A stretch of DNA of 64,000 nucleotides, from assembly GCF_020026455.1 (NCBI RefSeq), contig NZ_JAHHQJ010000008.1, positions 1-64,000 on the forward strand, written 5' to 3'. This stretch comes from Alistipes sp. (lineage in GTDB: Bacteria > Bacteroidota > Bacteroidia > Bacteroidales > Rikenellaceae). Numbering within the stretch: position 1 is the stretch's first letter; the number at the start of each line of letters is the position of its first letter. The notes beneath the pieces were generated by a model that was given only the letters and a program-made list of their open reading frames with translations, did not search any database and was not told where the DNA came from. Positions 42,162 through 49,851 of this stretch are shown here, piece after piece. The position numbers and the translations under genes were made by a program.

Positions 42162-43004
42162 ATGAAAACCAATTACGAAATCCGCTATGCGGCGCATCCC
42201 GAGGATGCAAAAAACTACGACACGGCGCGTCTGCGCCGCGATTTCCTGATCGAAAAGGTATTTACGGCCGACGAGGTCAACATGGTCTACTCGATGTACG
42301 ACCGCATGGTCGTCGGTGGCGCCATGCCGGTGAACGAGACGCTCCGGCTCGAAGCCATCGACCCGCTGAAGGCTCCCTTCTTCCTGACCCGCCGCGAAAT
42401 GGGCATCTACAACGTCGGAGGCCCCGGTGTGGTGAAGGTCGGCGACGTCGAATTCGAACTCGACTACAAGGAAGCCCTCTACCTAGGTTCGGGCGACCGC
42501 GAGGTGACCTTCGCAAGCAAGGACGCCCGGAAACCGGCCAAATTCTATTTCAACTCGCTGACAGCACACCGCAACTACCCCGACAAGAAGGTCACGAAAG
42601 CCGACGCCGTGGTGGCTCACATGGGTTCGCTCGAAGGATCGAACGACCGCAACATCAACAAGATGCTCGTGAACCAGGTGCTGCCGACCTGCCAGCTGCA
42701 GATGGGCATGACCGAGCTGCTGCCCGGAAGCGTATGGAACACCATGCCCGCACACGTGCACTCGCGCCGCATGGAGGCCTATTTCTATTTCGAAGTGCCC
42801 GAAGACCAGGCCGTGTGCCACTTCATGGGCGAGGTCGACGAGACGCGCCACATCTGGATGAAGGGCGATCAGGCCGTGCTTTCGCCCGAATGGTCGATCC
42901 ACAGCGCTGCAGCCACGCACAACTACACCTTCATCTGGGGCATGGGAGGCGAAAACCTCGACTACGGCGATCAGGACTTTTCGAAGATCACCGATCTGAA
43001 ATAG
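42162..43004 (+). CDS. kduI: 5-keto-4-deoxyuronate isomerase
   Basis: Of 280 aa, standard KduI length, starting at MKTNYEIRYA. Cupin features include PAHVHSRRMEAYFYFEVPE (metal-binding His and Glu) and EWSIHSAAATHNYTFIWGMGGEN near the end. It isomerises 5-keto-4-deoxyuronate to 3-deoxy-D-glycero-2,5-hexodiulosonate in breakdown of pectin or glycosaminoglycan unsaturated uronates. kduD follows after a 296-base spacer. Confidence 0.96.
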   Translation: MKTNYEIRYAAHPEDAKNYDTARLRRDFLIEKVFTADEVNMVYSMYDRMVVGGAMPVNETLRLEAIDPLKAPFFLTRREMGIYNVGGPGVVKVGDVEFELDYKEALYLGSGDREVTFASKDARKPAKFYFNSLTAHRNYPDKKVTKADAVVAHMGSLEGSNDRNINKMLVNQVLPTCQLQMGMTELLPGSVWNTMPAHVHSRRMEAYFYFEVPEDQAVCHFMGEVDETRHIWMKGDQAVLSPEWSIHSAAATHNYTFIWGMGGENLDYGDQDFSKITDLK

Positions 43005-43300
43005 GGTCCCCCAAAGCCCCTCCGGGGCGCTGAGGTTGCTGAGGTTGCTGCGGGCTTTGCGGGCGCTGAGGGCTCTGCGGAAAGCCGAAGTGCGGCAGGA
43101 ATAACGGCGGCAGAAGTGACGCCAGTGTACCCGCGGCAGAAGCGAGTCAGCCCCTGCGGCAGAAAAGAAGCCGGTAGGGATAGCGCCAGCGGCCCTTGTG
43201 GCTGGAGCGGCGGTATCCGCGACCGGAGGGATAGACAGTCGGAAGCGTGAGGAGCGGCGGCCGACAAACAAACAACAAAACCTAACAAATTTCTATAACA
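43005..43300. repeat. Low-complexity spacer between kduI and kduD
   Basis: Short repeats such as GCTGAGGTT and GCGGCAGAA recur through 43020-43180. No gene, and no clear terminator. Confidence 0.5.
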
Positions 43301-44095
43301 ATGGTAAACTTTTCACTGGAAGGTAAGGTCGCGCTCGTGACGGGCGCCTCTTACGGCATCGGATTCGCTCTGGCAACGGCTTTCGCCCGCCAGGGTGCGA
43401 AAATCGTCTTCAACGACATCAAACAGGAGCTGGTGGACAAAGGTCTGGCCGCCTACAAGGCCGAGGGAATCGAGGCCAAGGGATACGTCTGCGACGTGAC
43501 GAACGAGGAGCAGGTGAACGCCATGGTGGCGCAGATCGAGAAAGAGGTCGGCATCGTGGACATTCTCGTCAACAACGCCGGCATCATCAAGCGCATCCCG
43601 ATGGTCGAGATGAGCGCCGCGGAGTTCCGTCAGGTGATCGACATAGACCTCAACGGTCCGTTCATCGTCTCGAAGGCCGTTATCCCCTCGATGATCAAGA
43701 AAGGCCACGGCAAGATCATCAACATCTGCTCGATGATGTCGGAGCTGGGCCGCGAGACCGTATCGGCCTATGCCGCAGCAAAAGGCGGCCTGAAGATGCT
43801 GACCCGCAACATCGCTTCGGAATATGGCGAATACAACATCCAGTGCAACGGCATCGGCCCGGGCTACATTGCAACGCCCCAGACCGCACCGCTGCGCGAG
43901 CGTCAGGCCGACGGATCGCGCCACCCGTTCGATTCGTTCATCGTGGCCAAGACCCCCGCGGCACGCTGGGGTACGCCCGAAGACCTGATGGGTCCCGCCG
44001 TGTTCCTCGCATCGGAGGCGTCGGATTTCGTCAACGGACACATCCTCTACGTCGACGGCGGTATTCTGGCCTACATCGGCAAGCAGCCGCAGTAG
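43301..44095 (+). CDS. kduD: 2-dehydro-3-deoxy-D-gluconate 5-dehydrogenase (SDR family)
   Basis: Of 264 aa. Short-chain dehydrogenase motifs: TGASYGIGFALA (cofactor), NNAGI, the catalytic YAAAK (SAYAAAKGG) and PGYIATP. Adjacent kduI makes KduD the best call; gluconate 5-dehydrogenase is the close alternative. It converts the KduI product to 2-keto-3-deoxygluconate. Confidence 0.92.
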   Translation: MVNFSLEGKVALVTGASYGIGFALATAFARQGAKIVFNDIKQELVDKGLAAYKAEGIEAKGYVCDVTNEEQVNAMVAQIEKEVGIVDILVNNAGIIKRIPMVEMSAAEFRQVIDIDLNGPFIVSKAVIPSMIKKGHGKIINICSMMSELGRETVSAYAAAKGGLKMLTRNIASEYGEYNIQCNGIGPGYIATPQTAPLRERQADGSRHPFDSFIVAKTPAARWGTPEDLMGPAVFLASEASDFVNGHILYVDGGILAYIGKQPQ

Positions 44096-44117
44096 GCCCG
44101 GCACCCAGCCGGAATGA

Positions 44118-44153
44118 AACAGCCCCCGCTCCGATGGAGCGGGGGCTGTTTTC
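44118..44153 (+). terminator. Terminator after kduD
   Basis: Perfect 15-bp stem AACAGCCCCCGCTCC (44118-44132) with GGAGCGGGGGCTGTT (44136-44150), then TTC. A strong hairpin 22 bases after the kduD stop. Confidence 0.9.
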
Positions 44154-44178
44154 GTATCCGGAGTACGGCCGGCAGCAC

Positions 44179-44298
44179 GGGTCAGGCCCGGAAGATCCCG
44201 GAAGACCCCCGGCATGCGGCAACCCCAGCGGGTCAGGCCCGGAAGATGCCGGAAGACCCCCGGTGTGCGGCAATTCCAGCGGGTCAGGCCCAGAGGGC
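44179..44298. repeat. 51-bp tandem repeat overlapping the 3' end of the ABC-F gene
   Basis: GGGTCAGGCCCGGAAGAT starts copies at 44179 and 44230 exactly 51 bases apart. A third partial copy, GGGTCAGGCCC, starts at 44281 and contains the stop codon of the minus-strand gene. The period is 17 codons. Confidence 0.85.
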
Positions 44299-45897
44299 CT
44301 CGAGGCGCTGAGCGACGACCTCGTCGGTGATGTAGTCGTCGTACTCCATATAACGGTCGATCATGCCGTTGGGCGTGAGTTCGATGATGCGGTTGGCGAC
44401 CGTATTGACAAATTCGTGGTCGTGCGAACTCAACAGCACGTTGCCCTTGAAATTGATCAGCGAGTTGTTGAACGCCTGGATCGATTCGAGGTCGAGGTGG
44501 TTGGTCGGAGAGTCCAGCACAAGCGTATTGGGCTGCTGGATCATCATCTTCGCCACCATGCAGCGCACCTTCTCGCCGCCGGAGAGGACGCTGACCTTCT
44601 TGTAGATCTCCTCGCCGCCGAAGAGCATCTTGCCCAGATAGCCCCGCAAATAGAGTTCCGAGGTGTCGGACGAGAACTGCGCCAGCCAATCGACAATCGA
44701 GAGCTGGCTCTCGAACCAGGGGGCATTGTTGAGCGGCAGGTAGGCGTAATTGATCGTCGTACCCCACTCGACGACGCCCGAATCGGCCCGGTCTCCGCCC
44801 GTCAGGATGTCAAACAGCGCCGAAACAGCACGCGGATCACGCGCCAGGAAGGCGATCTTGTCACCCTTCTCGACCGTGAAGCTGACGTTGCTGAAAAGCC
44901 GCTCGCCGTTGACCGTCTTGCTCAGCTCGTCGACCCCGAGGATCTTCGTGCCCGCCTCGCGCGCAGGCTGGAAGATGATGCCCGGATATTTGCGCATCGA
45001 GGGCTTGATCTCCTCGATGTTCAGCCGCTCGAGCATCTTCCGGCGCGAAGTCGTCTGCTTGGACTTGGCCACGTTGGCGCTGAAGCGCTGGATGAACTCC
45101 AGAAGCTCCTTTCTCTTCTCCTCGGCCTTCTTGTTCTGGTTCTGCTGCTGGCGCAGGGCGAGCTGGCTCGATTCGTACCAGAAGCTGTAGTTGCCCGAGA
45201 AGAGGTTGATGTCGCTGTAATCGATGTCGACCGTATGCGTGCACACCGAGTCGAGGAAGTGGCGGTCGTGGGAGACGACCAACACCGTATTTTCGTAGTT
45301 CGACAGGTAGTTTTCCAACCACGCGATCGTCGTCCGGTCGAGGTCGTTGGTCGGCTCGTCGAGCAGCAGGTTGTCGGGTTTGCCGAACAGGGCCTGGGCC
45401 AGCAGCACGCGCACCTTCTCCTTGGCGCTCAAATCGCGCATCAGCTGGCCGTGCAACGCTTCGCGCACCCCGAGGCTGCTCAACAGGTTGGCGGCGTCGC
45501 TCTCGGCATTCCAGCCCTGCATCTCGGCGAAGCGCTCCTCCAGCTCACCGGCCCGGAGACCGTCCTCCTCCGAAAAGTCGGGCTTGGCGTAGAGCGCCTC
45601 CTTCTCCTTCATCGTCTCCCACAGCGGCTGATGCCCCATCAGGACCGTGTCGAGGACCGTAAATTCGTCATAGGCGAAGTGGTCCTGCCGAAGCACCGAC
45701 AAGCGTTCGCCCGGGCCGAAGGCCACGCCGCCCCGCGACGGGCTCACCTCGCCGCTGAGCACCTTGAGGAACGTCGACTTCCCCGCACCGTTGGCTCCGA
45801 TCACACCGTAGCAGTTGCCCGGAGTGAATTTGAGATTGATATCCTTGAAAAGAACCCGCTTTCCATACTGTACCTCCAAATTTGAAACTGTAATCAT
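44284..45897 (-). CDS. ABC-F family ATPase (YbiT/Uup-like)
   Basis: Of 537 aa with two ABC domains and no membrane segments. Domain 1 is intact: Walker A GANGAGKS (residues 34-41), signature LSAKEKVRVLLAQ and Walker B LLLDEPTNDLD. Domain 2 has LSGGEKVRCMVAK and LVLDSPTNHLD, but its Walker A position reads FLARDPRAVSALF, lacking GKS/T. ABC-F proteins act on ribosomes as translation factors or resistance proteins. CAAAAGTA at 45922-45929 reads TACTTTTG on the minus strand, a good -7 element 25 bases before the start. Confidence 0.9.
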   Translation of the reverse strand: MITVSNLEVQYGKRVLFKDINLKFTPGNCYGVIGANGAGKSTFLKVLSGEVSPSRGGVAFGPGERLSVLRQDHFAYDEFTVLDTVLMGHQPLWETMKEKEALYAKPDFSEEDGLRAGELEERFAEMQGWNAESDAANLLSSLGVREALHGQLMRDLSAKEKVRVLLAQALFGKPDNLLLDEPTNDLDRTTIAWLENYLSNYENTVLVVSHDRHFLDSVCTHTVDIDYSDINLFSGNYSFWYESSQLALRQQQNQNKKAEEKRKELLEFIQRFSANVAKSKQTTSRRKMLERLNIEEIKPSMRKYPGIIFQPAREAGTKILGVDELSKTVNGERLFSNVSFTVEKGDKIAFLARDPRAVSALFDILTGGDRADSGVVEWGTTINYAYLPLNNAPWFESQLSIVDWLAQFSSDTSELYLRGYLGKMLFGGEEIYKKVSVLSGGEKVRCMVAKMMIQQPNTLVLDSPTNHLDLESIQAFNNSLINFKGNVLLSSHDHEFVNTVANRIIELTPNGMIDRYMEYDDYITDEVVAQRLEALWA

Positions 45898-46305
45898 CCC
45901 TTAAATTCAATATTAGCGGTACAAAAGTAGCCCAAAAGAACGAGGAAACCGCATCGGAAGGCAAAAAATCGCCCGGACGACCGTCATCCCATCCGAAATC
46001 CGGCCTCCTTGGGAAGCGCTCCGCAAGGAGGCATGTCGCCAGAGCCTTCCCGACACCGGCACGATCGGAAGCGATCGGCCCTGAATCCCAATCCATTATA
46101 AACAAAACAAACAAAAAAGCGGCCTTCCCGTTACGGATCGTTAAAAAATCGGCCGAAAAAGTCCGATATGACAAATAATTTAATATATTTGCATAACAGA
46201 CAGGATGCAGTTCGGCATGGGTTGCGAACAAATTCGCCGCTTTGCCCCAATCGGTCCCCATATATTTGTAAAATCGTTGTTAACCCATAATCTGAAACTA
46301 AAATC
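45898..46305. promoter_or_regulatory. Intergenic region between ABC-F and korA with divergent promoters
   Basis: About 400 bases without a gene. The minus-strand -7 is at 45922-45929. For korA two candidates are seen: TATATTTG at 46184-46191 and TATATTTG at 46261-46268, the latter 37 bases before the ATG. Confidence 0.5.
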
Positions 46306-48150
46306 ATGGAACAATCAAAAGTGCGGGAGTTGCAGGATGTCGTGATCCGCTTTTCGGGCGATTCGGGCGACGGCATGCAGCTCACGGGCACGCTCTTTTC
46401 CGACACTTCGGCGCTGCTGGGAAACGGTATCTCGACCTTCCCCGACTATCCTGCCGAAATCCGAGCCCCACAGGGAACCGTTGCCGGCGTATCAGGCTTC
46501 CAAGTCCATTTCGGAGACCACCGCGAGCTGAATCCCGGAGACTACTGCGATGTGCTGGTGGCGATGAACCCCGCGGCACTCAAGGCCAACAGGAAATGGC
46601 TCAAGCCGGGAGCGACGGTCATCCTCGACGGCGACTCGGTCACCGAAGAACACCTCAAGAAGGCCGGATTCGCAACCCTCGACCCGCTGGCCGAACTCAA
46701 GCTCGACGAATACAACGTCGTCGTTCCCGACATCACGTCGCTGACGCGCGAGGCTCTCAAGGAGACCGGACTGGACAACAAGGCGATCGTCAAGTGCAAG
46801 AACATGTTCGCGCTGGGCATCTGCTTCTGGCTGTTCGACCGTCCGGAGGACTATGCCCTCAGGTACCTCGACGGGAAATTCGCCAAGAAAAATCCCGCCG
46901 TGGCCCAGGCCAACAAACTGGCCATCGAGGCGGGGTATAACTACGCCGCAAACACCCACCAGTTTGCCAACCACTACACCGTGGCCCCAGCCCCCCGCGA
47001 AAAGGGAACCTACCGCTCGATAAACGGCAACGTCGCCACGGCATGGGGACTCTGCGCCGCGGCCGAAAAGGCCGGACTGCCGCTCTTCTGCGGTTCGTAC
47101 CCGATCACCCCAGCCACGGTGATCCTCGAAGAGCTGGCCAAGCGCAAGGACCTCGGAGTAAAGACCATACAGGCCGAAGACGAAATCGCCGGCATCTGCA
47201 CGGCCATCGGTGCGGCCTTCGCGGGAAATTTCGCCGTGACGACCACCTCGGGCCCCGGACTCTCGCTCAAGAGCGAGGCCCTGGGACTGGCCGTGATGAC
47301 CGAACTGCCGCTGGTCGTGGTGGACGTACAGCGCGGAGGGCCCTCGACGGGTCTGCCGACGAAAACCGAGCAAAGCGACCTCCAGCAGGCCCTCTACGGC
47401 CGCAACGGCGAATGCCCGGTGATTGTCGTGGCGGCATCGTCACCCAGCGACTGCTTCCACTACGCCTTTGAAGCCGGACGTCTGGCCATGGAGCACATGA
47501 CGCCCGTGATTCTGCTGTCCGACGGATTCATCGCCAACGGATCCGAGCCCTGGCGCATACCCCGGATGGAGGACTACCCCGCCATCCAGCCCCCGATCGT
47601 GGACAAGGCCCCCGAAGGGGGATTCATGCCCTACGTGCGTAACGAAAAGCTGGCCCGCGGCTGGGCCTTCCCCGGGAAAGTGGGACTGGAGCACCGCGTG
47701 GGCGGACTGGAGAAGGACAGCGTGAAGGGCTGCATCTCGCACGACCCGGCCAACCACCAGAAGATGACCGACACCCGTGCGGCAAAGGTGGCCAAAGTCG
47801 CCGAGGACATCCCCCCACAGAGCGTCTGGGGCGATGCGGAGGGCGACCTGCTGGTCGTCGGCTGGGGCGGCACGCACGGCCATCTGCAGAACGCCGTGGA
47901 CGAAATGCGCAAGGAGGGCAAAAAGGTCTCGCTCTGCCATTTCAACTACATCAACCCCCTGCCGAAAGGTGTGCGCGAGATCTTCGCCAGCTTCCGCAAG
48001 ATCGTTGTCTGCGAGCTGAACGAAGGGCAGTTTGCGGCCTATCTGCGCCAGAACTTCCAGGAGTTCTCCTACGAACAGTACAACAAGTGCGAAGGACTGC
48101 CCTTCACGGTTGCAGAACTTAAACAGAAATTCGAATCCTTACTCAAGTAA
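46306..48150 (+). CDS. korA: 2-oxoacid:ferredoxin oxidoreductase, fused gamma-alpha subunit
   Basis: Of 614 aa. The N-terminal ~190 residues are the gamma domain (VVIRFSGDSGDGMQLTG; APQGTVAGVSGFQVHFGD). The rest is the alpha/pyrimidine domain (CGSYPITPATVILEEL, AIGAAFAGNFAVTTTSGPG, QRGGPSTGLPTKTEQ). With KorB it makes 2-oxoglutarate:ferredoxin oxidoreductase (or a close 2-oxoacid relative), giving succinyl-CoA and reduced ferredoxin in anaerobic metabolism. korB starts two bases after its stop. Confidence 0.93.
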   Translation: MEQSKVRELQDVVIRFSGDSGDGMQLTGTLFSDTSALLGNGISTFPDYPAEIRAPQGTVAGVSGFQVHFGDHRELNPGDYCDVLVAMNPAALKANRKWLKPGATVILDGDSVTEEHLKKAGFATLDPLAELKLDEYNVVVPDITSLTREALKETGLDNKAIVKCKNMFALGICFWLFDRPEDYALRYLDGKFAKKNPAVAQANKLAIEAGYNYAANTHQFANHYTVAPAPREKGTYRSINGNVATAWGLCAAAEKAGLPLFCGSYPITPATVILEELAKRKDLGVKTIQAEDEIAGICTAIGAAFAGNFAVTTTSGPGLSLKSEALGLAVMTELPLVVVDVQRGGPSTGLPTKTEQSDLQQALYGRNGECPVIVVAASSPSDCFHYAFEAGRLAMEHMTPVILLSDGFIANGSEPWRIPRMEDYPAIQPPIVDKAPEGGFMPYVRNEKLARGWAFPGKVGLEHRVGGLEKDSVKGCISHDPANHQKMTDTRAAKVAKVAEDIPPQSVWGDAEGDLLVVGWGGTHGHLQNAVDEMRKEGKKVSLCHFNYINPLPKGVREIFASFRKIVVCELNEGQFAAYLRQNFQEFSYEQYNKCEGLPFTVAELKQKFESLLK

Positions 48151-48152
48151 CC

Positions 48153-49184
48153 ATGGCAGACTACAAATACACCCCCGCGGATTTCAAGAGCGACCAGGAG
48201 GTACGCTGGTGCCCCGGCTGCGGCGACCACGCCATTCTGAGCGCCGTGCAGCGCGCTCTGCCCGAAATCGCCGACGCGCTCGACACGCCCCACAACCTGT
48301 TCACCTTCGTGTCGGGCATCGGATGCTCGTCGCGGTTCATCTACTACATGAAGACCTACGGATTTCACTCCGTACACGGGCGCGCCAACGCCGTGGCAAC
48401 GGGCGTCAAGACGGCCAACCCGCGTCTCTCGGTGTGGGTAACCACCGGCGACGGCGACTCGCTGGCCATCGGCGGCAACCACTTCATCCACGCCATCCGC
48501 CGCAATGTAGACCTGAACGTCATCCTGTTCAACAACGAGATCTACGGCCTCACGAAGGGCCAGTACTCCCCCACCTCGAAACTGGGCAAGATCACCAAGA
48601 CCTCGCCTTACGGAACGGTCGAGAAGCCGTTCAATCCCGGCGAGCTGGTCATCGGCGCCAAGGGCACGTTCTTCGCCCGCACGATCGACATGGAGGTAGC
48701 CCTCTCGAAAGAGTGCATGATCGCTGCGGCCAAGCATACGGGTATGTCGGTGATCGAGGCGCTGCAAAACTGCGTGATTTTCAACGACAAGACCCATGCC
48801 GCCTTTGCGGCTGACAAGGCCACGCGTGCCCAGCGCACGGTGACGCTGCGCCACGGGGAGAAGATGCTCTTCGGCACCAACAAGGAAAAAGGCCTTGTGT
48901 TCGAGAACATGAAGCTCAAGGTGGTGACCGTGGGTCAGGACGGCTACACGCTGGACGATGTGCTAACGCACGACGCCCACGAGCGCGACACCACGCTGCA
49001 CTCGATGCTGGCGGCGATGAAATACCCCGACTACCCGGTGGCACTGGGTGTAATCCGCTCGGTCGAGGACGACGCGGTCTACGACCGCGCCGTGGAGAAG
49101 CAAGTCGAGGAGGTCAAAGCTGCGAGCAAAATTCACTGCGTCGACGACCTGCTCCACTCGGGAGCCACCTGGGAGGTGGAATAG
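48153..49184 (+). CDS. korB: 2-oxoacid:ferredoxin oxidoreductase, beta subunit
   Basis: Of 343 aa. The thiamine pyrophosphate-binding motif TTGDGDSLAIGGNH...NVILFNNEIYGLTKGQ and the N-terminal WCPGCGDHAI are typical KorB. It lacks a ferredoxin domain; electrons pass to separate ferredoxin. Co-transcribed with korA. Confidence 0.95.
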   Translation: MADYKYTPADFKSDQEVRWCPGCGDHAILSAVQRALPEIADALDTPHNLFTFVSGIGCSSRFIYYMKTYGFHSVHGRANAVATGVKTANPRLSVWVTTGDGDSLAIGGNHFIHAIRRNVDLNVILFNNEIYGLTKGQYSPTSKLGKITKTSPYGTVEKPFNPGELVIGAKGTFFARTIDMEVALSKECMIAAAKHTGMSVIEALQNCVIFNDKTHAAFAADKATRAQRTVTLRHGEKMLFGTNKEKGLVFENMKLKVVTVGQDGYTLDDVLTHDAHERDTTLHSMLAAMKYPDYPVALGVIRSVEDDAVYDRAVEKQVEEVKAASKIHCVDDLLHSGATWEVE

Positions 49185-49212
49185 ACTGTTTTTCCACCGT
49201 CGAAACTCTTCG

Positions 49213-49249
49213 GGCGCTGAAAAATGAATTTCAGCGCCTCTTTTTTTTG
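49213..49249 (+). terminator. Terminator after korB
   Basis: GGCGCTGAAA (49213-49222) pairs with TTTCAGCGCC (49229-49238), then eight Ts. Confidence 0.93.
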
Positions 49250-49258
49250 CTCCGGATT

Positions 49259-49288
49259 TTGCAGAATAAAAAAATCCGATTATCTTTG
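49259..49288 (+). promoter_or_regulatory. Promoter of tRNA-Ala
   Basis: TTG at 49259-49261 and TATCTTTG at 49281-49288, 19 bases apart, match the Bacteroidetes consensus. Confidence 0.7.
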
Positions 49289-49300
49289 CACCCACAACAA

Positions 49301-49377
<77 letters not shown>

Positions 49378-49385
49378 AGAAACAA

Positions 49386-49472
49386 CGCAAAAGATTGCGA
49401 ATCCCTGTAAATCACGAATTTACAGGGATTTTTGTTTTGGCCCAAATGCAGAAAAAGGCACCGAAAAGCAGG
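49386..49472. repeat. tRNA-Ala downstream flank, similar to 61884-61962
   Basis: CGCAAAAGATTGC, CGAATTTACAG and CGAAAAGC appear in the same order here and at 61884-61962, with differing bases between. The inner part also forms the tRNA terminator. Possibly a scar of site-specific integration next to the tRNA. Confidence 0.55.
49400..49437 (+). terminator. Terminator after tRNA-Ala
   Basis: AATCCCTGTAAAT (49400-49412) pairs perfectly with ATTTACAGGGATT (49418-49430), followed by a T-rich run. Confidence 0.9.
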
Positions 49473-49663
49473 AGCTGAAAGCCATGCTCAACAAGGAGAT
49501 CACCATCCCCCGGCTGGCGCAGGGCGCTACATCGTCTGTTTCTGTGGTCTGACGGGGCTGGCCTTTACGGACGTGCAACAGCTCAAACCCGAGCATCTGG
49601 TGGCGGACATCCACGGCAAGATCCGGATCCGCAAGGCGCGGCAGAAGACCAAGAATTTGTACG
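49449..49663 (+). pseudogene. Frameshifted fragment of a Bacteroidetes tyrosine integrase
   Basis: One frame reads KQELKAMLNKEITIPRLAQ, then stops. The next frame continues CGLTGLAFTDVQQLKPEHL and IRIRKARQKTKN, which is the well-known central block of Bacteroidetes mobile-element integrases (GLAFSD...RKARQKTKN). The catalytic C terminus is missing. It lies directly after tRNA-Ala, a common integration target, and so marks a lost element. Confidence 0.75.
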
Positions 49664-49750
49664 TTTCAGGCCTCTATTTCTTTGCAAATATTCCTGTTAT
49701 TTTTACTGTTTTTCATTGGTCTCGCATTTATATCTTACAACAAACAAAAT

Positions 49751-49780
49751 GGGGCTGTCTAACAAGTTTTAGACAGCCCC
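49751..49780 (-). terminator. Hairpin downstream of the fucosidase/glycosidase operon
   Basis: GGGGCTGTCTAA (49751-49762) pairs with TTAGACAGCCCC (49769-49780). On the minus strand it is followed by ATTTTG. It lies 70 bases past the last stop of the minus-strand operon. The arms also resemble insertion-sequence ends, but no transposase is present. Confidence 0.6.
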
Positions 49781-49851
49781 ATCGATTATCGGGATGATGA
49801 TGCAAAAGATCCCGTTGTTGCGCCCGTACCCTTATTGACGCATACGCCGAA

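Noticed and set aside
49751..49780. Insertion-sequence or MITE end
   Set aside because: The inverted repeat is one compact hairpin in terminator position, and no transposase or second end was found.
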